From: Phallus indusiatus
Lineage: Eukaryota; Basidiomycota; Agaricomycetes; Phallales; Phallaceae
DNA: 64,000 bases
Assembly (NCBI GenBank): GCA_027605045.1
Contig: JAQFWX010000005.1
Location: forward strand, 620,001 to 684,000
Direction: 5' to 3'
Of the stretch, positions 56,494 through 64,000 are shown piece after piece (the stretch's first letter is position 1; the number at the start of each line of letters is the position of its first letter). The notes beneath the pieces were generated by a model. The model searched no databases. It was not told the DNA's origin and saw only the letters and a program-made list of their open reading frames with translations. The position numbers were made by a program, and so were the translations under genes.

Positions 56494-58016
56494 ATGTTCG
56501 CTGCTGTAGTATCCTTGGCTCTGATCGCCTCCAAAGCTCTGCTAGCAGCAGGCCAACTGGCTACAGTATATACATCATGCAAAGAGGTCTGTGTTCTTTT
56601 TTCTCTGTACGAAATTCTCTTCTCTCATTGTTTTGAAAGTCCAATGTCGTCGCCCTCACGTTCGACGACGGGCCTTACATTTATGAAAAATGTTGGAATA
56701 CTAAACAGTAATCCTGGATTTCCTTTAAACTAATGCTTCTTTAGCTCTAGCAAGCACGTTAAAACAAGACGGCATCAGGGCAACTTTTTTCGTGTTTGTT
56801 TATTATCATTCAGTCGAGGCATCTTCATTGACGATTTTGCCCTTATAGCAACGGCAATAACTGTAACCTCACTTCTTGTCCTTGTTTCACCGAAACTAAT
56901 GTTCAATATTAGGGGCGTGTATTTACGATGACGACATGGTCTCGTCTATTAAGGCAGCTTATGCTGGTATTGTTTCATAGAGCTTTTATGAATTCACTAA
57001 TGATTCATTGTGATGATTAAAGATGGTCATGAATTTGGCTCCCATACGTGGCACCACTATGATCTTAGTAAGTGAATTGTCCAATACACGACGCACACCG
57101 TATAAATGTTCACCTCTAGCAACCTTACCCTGGGATGGCACTGGTGGAAGTTAGTCGATTTCATTGTTCACGTGTTTAGTGAAGCTAAAGAAATTTTCAG
57201 TTCATGATGAGATGTGGCGGTGAGTTTTAAGAAAAAAATCACGAGCGGAAGCTGAATAGATGGTATCCATAACAGAACTGAGCGTATGTCTTTTTACTTT
57301 ACCTCGAGTATCACTATTTTACCTCATTCTTCAGAGGCTTTGGAGCGTATTTTGGGAGTTAGCCCGGCTCTCATGCGCCCTCCCTACGGCACCTATAATG
57401 ACGAAGTGCGATCAGCGGCCCATTTGCGGAATCAGAGCTGTAAGTGAATTCATTAAAGTCAATCTGGCTGTTACTAACGCTTAAAAGTGATTATTTGGGA
57501 TTTTGAGTGAGTTTTGATTTAAATCTCCTACTCTCTTTTGCTCAAAATGTCTTAGCGACGGTGATTCTACTGGTTCTACTGCTGATCAGTCAAAGGCCGA
57601 TTACACATCCATTGCAAATCAACACCCAAAGAACATCCTAACTTTGAACCACGAGACTTACGAGACAACAGTGTAAGTCGCGATGCGATCTGGACGAGCA
57701 ACCGTGATATTGACAATTGTTTACAGTGATATTGTTATTCCTTTCGCTATTTCAACGTTGAAGGCTAAAGGCTACAAATTTGCCACTGTGTCTGAATGCC
57801 TTGGCATTCCACCTTATCAATGTGCGTTATCTTATCCACATTTCCTTTGCACATTGTAAACTGACTTTCTTTTTCAGGGACTGCGTCACCTCAGACGCGC
57901 ACGGTGAGTTTAGCAACCCGAACTAATTTCCCCACTTTCTGAACCAGACCCACCCTAGAGTGACTGGAACTGTGACATTTGAATTTTTTTTCATTTGGGT
58001 TTCAATGAGATGTTAA
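56494..58016 (+). CDS. Secreted chitin deacetylase (carbohydrate esterase family 4)
   Basis: ATG at 56494 starts a signal peptide (MFAAVVSLALIASKALLAAG). The NodB domain reads ALTFDDGPYIYEK (metal and base Asp pair), STLKQDGIRATFFVNGNNW, ACIYDDDMVSSIKAAYA, FGSHTWHHYDLTTLPWDGT (metal His residues), VHDEMWRTEQALERILGV, ALMRPPYGTYNDEVRSAA, IIWDFDDGDSTGST and ILTLNHETYETTV. These are the five CE4 motifs. About twelve exons, including one of 14 bases (56849-56862) and one of 8 bases (57276-57283). It ends at 58016 with a short hydrophobic tail (FEFFFIWVS) whose join is less sure. Known role: deacetylates cell-wall chitin to chitosan. No GPI site is obvious. Confidence 0.9.
56849..56862 (+). other. 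14-base micro-exon in the chitin deacetylase
   Basis: ttatag|CAACGGCAATAACT|gtaacc. Joins to give FFVNGNNWACIYDDDM, the conserved CE4 motif. Confidence 0.75.
57276..57283 (+). other. 8-base micro-exon in the chitin deacetylase
   Basis: ataacag|AACTGAGC|gtatgt, flanked by introns of 56 and 51 bases. Gives HDEMWRTEQALERI, as in the family. No other join of the flanking exons keeps frame. Confidence 0.75.
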
Positions 58017-58200
58017 GAGATAATGAACAATCTACGGACTTGACTTGCAGTGTTTGGTTGTTTGGATAGTTGCAGTGGAGCGCAACCGAATGCTACATTT
58101 ATTTACGAAAGTGGGGAATTCTTTCACATATTGGACAGTCGTTTTGGTTCACTCAGGGAAATGAATGAAGCATGTTATGAATTATTAAGAACGTTGTATA
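58017..58200. other. Short convergent spacer
   Basis: Less than 200 bases between two stop codons; no gene. Confidence 0.4.
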
Positions 58201-61200
58201 TCATGATATCAGGTAGCGAATAAATTCTCGCTTTCTCAAAGGGGTTATTGAAGGAATTCCCAATGTCGGCTTCGTTCCTTCCCTGAAGAAAACATTGGCA
58301 AACACTTTCGCTAAAAAATTATTGTATCCGAACTCTTTGCTCGAGTAATTATTAGCTGTGGACTTACTCAGTGCCTCTAATTCCTCCGGTTTCCGATTCT
58401 GCGAAATGAAGTGAACGAATGACGTCACAGTAATGAATGTCTATATAAAAAGAGAATAGATGTATAAATAAGTAAATAAATGATCCCTGTTCCCAAACTT
58501 ACGGTGCGCGTATAACCAGGGACATAATTCAAAATCTAAAGAATGCGAGGTAAACTAAATTAATACGAGCGCGTTTTATAAGTTTCACACCTCAAAGACA
58601 TCCTCTCTGCTCTGCGCTTGAGCACACTGGGGATATAGAACAGTTGGAATGATAGGATCCTGAAGGGAAGTCAAAAGTCGCAGCAATGTCTGACTATATG
58701 CGTAGGCGATTTGCTCTTTCGGGATTGTATCCGAATTCGATAAGGGCACCTCTAAGACTGAGTCAAGCGGTTGAGTGTCGAGATACTAAGGTGAACCGGT
58801 TCAGAAAACAGTCATATGGGTTATACGACATAAAAAGAGTCAAGACAGCTACCTCTCTAATGGTAAATATTAGCTCCTCATCTGCTGGTTCTAGAAAAAG
58901 TCCAGACTATCTAACAATCAGCTTTGAATACAATTTGTTTTAGCTTACACTCACGTATTCAGAACCATTAGACATTAACCAGTTAATCAAGAACATCAAT
59001 TCCCGCGGACAATTCAGATCGAACCTTCCAGGAGTTAAAAGAGTATTTACGAATCGGGCAGGTGTTTTAGATGCAATAAGCTGTGGAAGGCTAATGGCGA
59101 AACATGATCTCTCTACAGCACTTAAGTAAACAAGTCTCAGAGTCAACTGTGTAAATTTTCTTACTGTATAAGCCAGATATCGAAATAGTATAGTCACCCC
59201 TCGTAGAAGATGTAAATGAAGTTGCTCGTGTAATTCAGGTTGTGTGTTCAGTTTTGCTGCAAAAAGTCGATTCACCACTACTGTGAGATCGATAGATATT
59301 GATTTTCCAGGGAGCAATAAGTCCTATAAAAAGTCTGTTCAGTATTGTAGTTCTCCAAGTGTTAAAGACAGCTGACGCTGGAGGGAGTGATTGAAAGCCA
59401 GCGTTTATCTGGTTATTGACATAATCAAATAATGCGTCTAAAAGAAAGAAAAGGATCATACCAAGCTCAACTTGCTCCGGAATAAATCTGAACACGAGAG
59501 CTTTCTATACGCTACATGAAATTACGAAACTTTGAGATAAGTTTTCACGCACTTTCCCAATGTTTTTTATGGTTAGAAATTTCGTAACCGCTTTGTCGTA
59601 CCTTTAACAGGGGTCAGTATTTGGGTAAAACAACGAGACACTTTACATACCATAAATCTCCAAAATCAATTTCTGCACCGTCTGAAAATTCGATCTCTGG
59701 CGTCTCACTAGAATCTTCGAAATCTCCTAGCGACTGGAAGATAGATTTCATCGTGCTATGGTGCGACCTAGCATTTATCTCCAATACCTATTTCATAAAA
59801 GAGACGCCAGTTTTAAAATTGAACTTGTAATTTTCGACATTACGTACTGTGATGTCGAAATCCGCAGATACTGGATGATGATCGCTTTGTGTGATGCTCG
59901 GGTGTCCTTGATAGCCAGTCTGTGAAACCGATACTGAGTGAGCGCATCGGTGCAGTATTCTATCCGTCCAGGCAGGTCTTCGCCTATTTTCTGGTTAGAA
60001 AAATATACGAATGACGTTTTATCACCTCACTTGGTGTCATAGCCCAAATCATCCTTCAAAGGACCGTCAGCGAACCGGTACGTTCTAAAAACACATTCAT
60101 TGGATTATGAACTACAAGCTCCCCATGAAATTTCACAAACGGCTTAAATGTGATCTGATCTTCGATAAATCCGACGAAAGCCTTCTCCAACTCTTTGATT
60201 TGAGAAGCTGGGAAGCACCATAAATCGCACCACTAACACGGGTCGGCATGACAGCTTACCTGATCACTTCCTTGCAGTTCGTCCAAGTCGTGAGGATGAT
60301 TTAATAAATGCAATCGAATTTCATCATCTGGCAGATCGATTCGATAATTCAAATCTAAACTTTTGCTCAAAAATATAACTCCCGTGTGAGAACACATCCT
60401 ACCTCCCTGATGCAATATTTTTTCAGGTAAATCAGAATATATATATGTAAAATTACTTACAAGCCAAAAAAGAATATCTGTTTCCCATATTGTTGCTGTT
60501 AGAGGCCCCGCATTGCGAGCTGCCTCGCATTGCAGAGGGAGCGATAACTTCCGACATAACTCATTAAAATCGCTGTTGCGCTTTTCGGCGTTGTCATCAA
60601 AAGCAGCCAGATGTGAGCAAACGAATGTGATCGTTGTGGAGTATAAAGTAAGGCGGACCGCAGTCGCTCCTTTGTTGGCCTGTCGTTTCACAGTTAGCAA
60701 TATATTAATGAGTTTCACGTATCAACCAACCAAGAAGCCCATGAAACCGACAGCTGCAGTTGCAGAAGTAATATCTTTGACATGTTCTCTCAATCTCCTT
60801 CTCAGGAATATAACGATGAACACTCCGACCAGCTGCTGACTGGCAATCTGTTCAAATAAAGTATTAATACCAAACAGCTAGCGTTGAAATAACCATTAAC
60901 TTTACCATGACAAAATCTTCCGAGGCTTCACCCATAGCCGTTGCTATTGCCTCTGCCCATGCAGTACACTTTGCCACGGATGCCGCGGTGGAATATAGTA
61001 ATGTTTCAGGCGACTGATCTATTTCTTGGAAGCCAAAAACAAGTAAGTCTGGAAGCAAGGAGGCTGAAGTTGATTTTGGTGTCTGTAATGAGGGCCCTAT
61101 AGTTGTTAAGTTGAGTAGGTGTTCTTAATTTCGGGAGTATAAGGCTTGATACTAGTACCTTCTTCTGGTTCTTTGCCCCATACCCAAGAATATATATCTT

Positions 61201-62368
61201 GCACAGGCGGAGATCCATTCACATTGAAAGTACCTATTCTTACACTAACAATAAGGAGTAAAATTATGCGTTTCATCTCAATAAAGAAGATACCATACGT
61301 CAATTGTCTTTCTTCGCTATATTCGGATTTGCGTTTAACCAGCTGACGGTGAGCCCAGTGGTCTCTAATGAAAGCTATATCACTTTCTTCATCTTGCTGC
61401 AGACCTGTGACAGTGGAAGAAATATAAGCCTCGTTATCAATATATCTGATATCTATGAAAGATGCAAAGAAATCAATTGATCTGAAAATGAAACTGTGGG
61501 GCTATAAAAACAACCATGTGGTTTAGATTGAATAAACGGGACTAAATAATTTTGATTTGATTAAGTTTGTCAACATGAACACTTGAAAATTTTACCGATT
61601 CTGCTGAAGCGACGGTTCAAGTAGTAATGTAACCATTGCCAATGACTGTCGAATTCTTCGGCGCCATGCTGATTTTCCAATAGAATATCAAGTTTCTCAT
61701 CTGCGAGTTCATCGGCCGAATTTGAGGGTTTAGGAGATAAACTGGAGTAGGGATCTTATGTAAAGGATAGTAAATCAGGAGGTGTGGATTGTTGTTCTCA
61801 GGATGAGTAGAGCGAACCAAGTGATCTTCGTAAACGACGGCATTCTTCTAGAAGGTCGTATAGGCTTTGAGTGTTTACGCTAATTAACTTGTAGCTTCCT
61901 TTAGGTGTCGAGATAGAGAGCTCCAGTTCTAAATGGCGGGACTGAAATTGATGAAAACCTCAGCAAAGATGAGATGTAGTGCACCTGAATTGCTAATGGG
62001 AGATTCTCGCTGGTTTAGGCTTAAAGAGAGCTTCGAATCGATAGGAACTAGTAAATGAGGGTACAATTCCGGGGAAAATGTAGACTTGTATTTCATTACA
62101 AAAAGGCTATACGTCATTGCATGGAAAATAAGCTTCCTAATTCCGATGAGGTATCCAGAAATGGGACAAACCATCCTTCTCGCCGAGGAATAACAGCATG
62201 GTGTCCAGCATCTTCCAAATACTGGTGAGAAACGACTGCCAACACTCTCCTTGGGTCTTTCGGAGGATTGGTCTGAGACTCCGTCCGGGTCAGGTATAGT
62301 TCTGTTGCTGCGAGGCAGGTTTCTGATTCTCGTAGCGTCAAATAAACTTCATTCTGGAGCTTTTCCAT
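58201..62368 (-). CDS. OCRL/INPP5B-like inositol polyphosphate 5-phosphatase with ASH and RhoGAP-like domains
   Basis: The start is placed at ATG 62368 (MEKLQNEVYLTLRESE) but an upstream exon is possible. N-terminal piece RRVLAVVSHQ, then ELELSISTPKGSYKLISVN and LYDLLEECRRLRRSL. Catalytic domain: RIGTFNVNGSPPVQD, FGFQEIDQSPETLLYS, GFLVANKGATAVRLTLY, FVCSHLAAFDDNAEKRNSDF, WLGDLNYRIDLPDDE, AWTDRILHR and SDHHPVSADFDITV. The ASH domain holds LLPGKSISIDLTVVVNR, and a RhoGAP-like end shows RELMFLINWLMSNG, TVTSFVHFISQ and NFLAKVFANVFFREG, ending KREFIRYLIS. Known role: removes the 5-phosphate of PI(4,5)P2 on endosomes and Golgi. The Gly-Asp of WLGDLNYR sits on a 4-base exon. Many exons; not every one was placed. 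Confidence 0.88.
60403..60406 (-). other. 4-base micro-exon in the 5-phosphatase catalytic motif
   Basis: On the reverse strand gcatcag|GGAG|gtagga lies between introns of 54 bases (60407-60460) and 48 bases (60355-60402). It joins FWL + GGAG + ATTTGAATTAT to give WLGDLNYR. Direct joining of the flanking exons loses the motif and the frame. Confidence 0.75.
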
Positions 62369-63056
62369 TTGTTTTTCCAAAATAGAGAAGAAGAAGAACA
62401 AAATAACCAAGAAACACCGAAATTCAGAGGCTGTGACTGGTGGACGCAAATAGAGGTCAGATTGGGTTGCTGACCATGTCACACGTTCGAGAAAGTGATG
62501 CCGTGCCGGGTGCAATGTGGTGACGATCCCATATAAATATAGTTACAGCGAATTAATTGCTTCCAAATGACCGAGTTGCATTTGGAGCTCGATGTCGTTG
62601 AGAGGGTGATTTGAGTTGAGATCTGGTCCCACTGGCTGTGACTGGCAGAAACCGTCAGTATCCAAGAGAAAGTTAAACTCAACGCCAGAATTTACAACTT
62701 TTCTATAGAAATTTACCAAGTTACAAACATACCGGAGATTTATTGTTCTTTCGGCCAGGGCAACTCCATTAACAGGGTGTTCACAGATAGTATTAGGCCG
62801 TGTTGTGCTGTGCGAAGGCCATCAGAGACCATCAAAGGCCTGTTTTGCCGACGATCAATCCGTTACGTAATCTATATTAACCCATTGGCGTCGTTTGGTA
62901 ATACGGGGACATAGGATACATATATTGTCTAGTTACCCGGATCTGATTCTTGTTCTTCCCCTCGTCCTCCCCATCATCCCCAACGCCTTCATTGGCCTCC
63001 TTGGGTCGCACATCCTCGACGACGAACGACAAAGATCTCTCAAGACCGTCAGCAGC
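62369..63056. promoter_or_regulatory. Divergent region upstream of the 5-phosphatase and the last orphan
   Basis: Holds a coding-like reverse stretch at about 62540-62640 (DLNSNHPLNDIELQMQL) that may be an upstream exon of the 5-phosphatase or chance. Otherwise no gene seen. Confidence 0.35.
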
Positions 63057-63553
63057 ATGCATCTCTTCGCATTGGAGCTCTCGTTCCCTATCCTCCTAGC
63101 TGCCTTCTCCCTGTGCACTTCGATGTTAGCTGTGTTGGGCACAGTACAACTAGTCATTTCAACTCCCTCGAATGCCCATCACAAAGACCTCGCTTCCCAC
63201 TCGCATCCACAAGACCAAGCCGCGTTAGAAGTTGGTTTGGGGATGGAGAAACGCCTAACGCCCTGGCCACTAGGCAATATCTCACCGACAGGTATGTGTC
63301 GACTGAGCGGTCACATCCATACCAAGTGCCATTTATCCCGTTATTGAACTTTTATCGTAGAACCTGGATTTACACCATTTGAATCAAGACCGCCGTTGTC
63401 TATGGCGAAGCTGATAATGTTTCGACATGTGAGCTCAACTCCCCTCGTCCATGCGTTTCGAGTTCTGACGTATATCTTATTGACATATAGGCGGAAACTC
63501 AGCGCCGTGCGAATGCTCGTGCCCGACTACGACTCGCTCAGATGACCGTCTGA
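63057..63553 (+). CDS. Small orphan protein with hydrophobic N-terminus
   Basis: Three exons join in phase: ATG at 63057 to 63291 (ISPT|gtatgt), a middle exon EPGFTPFESRPPLSMAKLIM, and AETQRRANARARLRLAQMTV ending at 63553. The N-terminus MHLFALELSFPILLAAFSLC is hydrophobic and could be a signal or membrane anchor; the frame is also open upstream (GLLGSHILDDERQRS), so the start is uncertain. The C-terminus is strongly basic. I do not recognise the family. Consistent phases over two introns support a real gene. Confidence 0.5.
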
Positions 63554-64000
63554 ACGTACGAATCTAAATTATGTACACCATGTGTGGTGTCGTTGGAACG
63601 GAAGCATTAGCATCTATGGTCACTACCTCATGATTACACTCATGATTACATTACGCGCACGGGAAGTCCGAAAGCCATTTTAAAACAAATCGAACGCTTC
63701 TCTTCTGTGCATACTTTCTTGCTGCCTATTATTATTATCTGTACATCACCTTTCTTTCCAGAGCATTGGGGCTAGGTCATTCGTTTGTACTACTTTGAAT
63801 GCTATATTATCCTCCCTTCTTAGTCTTCTCAAATTATACAAATGCATGTTCTAAGCGTCAGAACGAAGCCAATTAGAGGGTTGAATGCAGTCGTGGCAAG
63901 TCGTCATAGGCACGTCGTTCATAGCGGGAAGTATCCCACGGGATCAGACGTACTAATTCCTTGGAGATGGGCGCATGCATCTATAATCTTCCGAGTCTTT
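63554..64000. other. Terminal region without a supported gene
   Basis: No frame with family features up to the window edge. Confidence 0.35.

Overview
The window is nuclear DNA of a filamentous basidiomycete, most likely an Agaricomycete. Genes are dense and broken by many 45-70 base introns. The gene set fits: a NoxB-type NADPH oxidase, a chitin deacetylase, paired GH28 pectinases, a fungal Zn2Cys6 regulator, a homeobox factor and an OCRL-like phosphatase. No tRNA, rRNA, CRISPR array or intact transposon was found. Exon joins were worked out by hand from reading phase and family resemblance, so single boundaries may be a few bases off.

Layout. 1-6.5 kb: start of eIF2-beta (-), ATP3 (+), RPL27 (-), SPT5 (-). 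7-13.2 kb: a large Zn2Cys6 regulator (+), the mitochondrial Obg GTPase MTG2 (-) and a divergent 145-residue orphan (+). 13.6-18.2 kb: two tandem GH28 genes (-), the second with an apparent one-base frameshift. 18.5-26 kb: RTF1 (+), VPS26 (+), a multi-pass membrane protein (-), a CBS-domain protein (-). 26.5-34 kb: CAC2 (+), a DJ-1/PfpI protein (-), a long-chain acyl-CoA synthetase (+). 34-41.5 kb: a seven-helix membrane protein (-), a broken RPAP1-like relic (+), SOF1 (+), a tail-anchored small protein (-), cyclophilin 40 (-). 43-54 kb: noxB (+), a homeobox gene (-), a CCC1-type iron transporter (-), a long Sds3-like protein (-). 54.6-63.5 kb: SEC11 (-), chitin deacetylase (+), OCRL-like inositol 5-phosphatase (-) and an orphan membrane protein (+).

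Function. There is no single pathway cluster. Much of the window is core housekeeping: SPT5, RTF1, the CAC2 chromatin assembly subunit and the Sds3-like protein act in transcription or chromatin; ATP3 and MTG2 are mitochondrial; RPL27 and SOF1 serve ribosomes; VPS26, SEC11 and the OCRL-like protein serve membrane traffic and secretion. Accessory functions are the GH28 pair, the chitin deacetylase, noxB and the orphan membrane proteins.

The most unusual signal is exon architecture. Conserved protein motifs can only be rebuilt using very small exons: an apparent 1-base exon in the acyl-CoA synthetase (or a twin intron), a 4-base exon inside the catalytic motif of the 5-phosphatase, 8- and 14-base exons in the chitin deacetylase, a start exon holding only ATG in SOF1, and 6-, 10-, 15- and 17-base exons elsewhere. 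At least four introns need a GC donor. Three genes (GH28 copy B, noxB, the RPAP1-like relic) show frame breaks that no intron explains.
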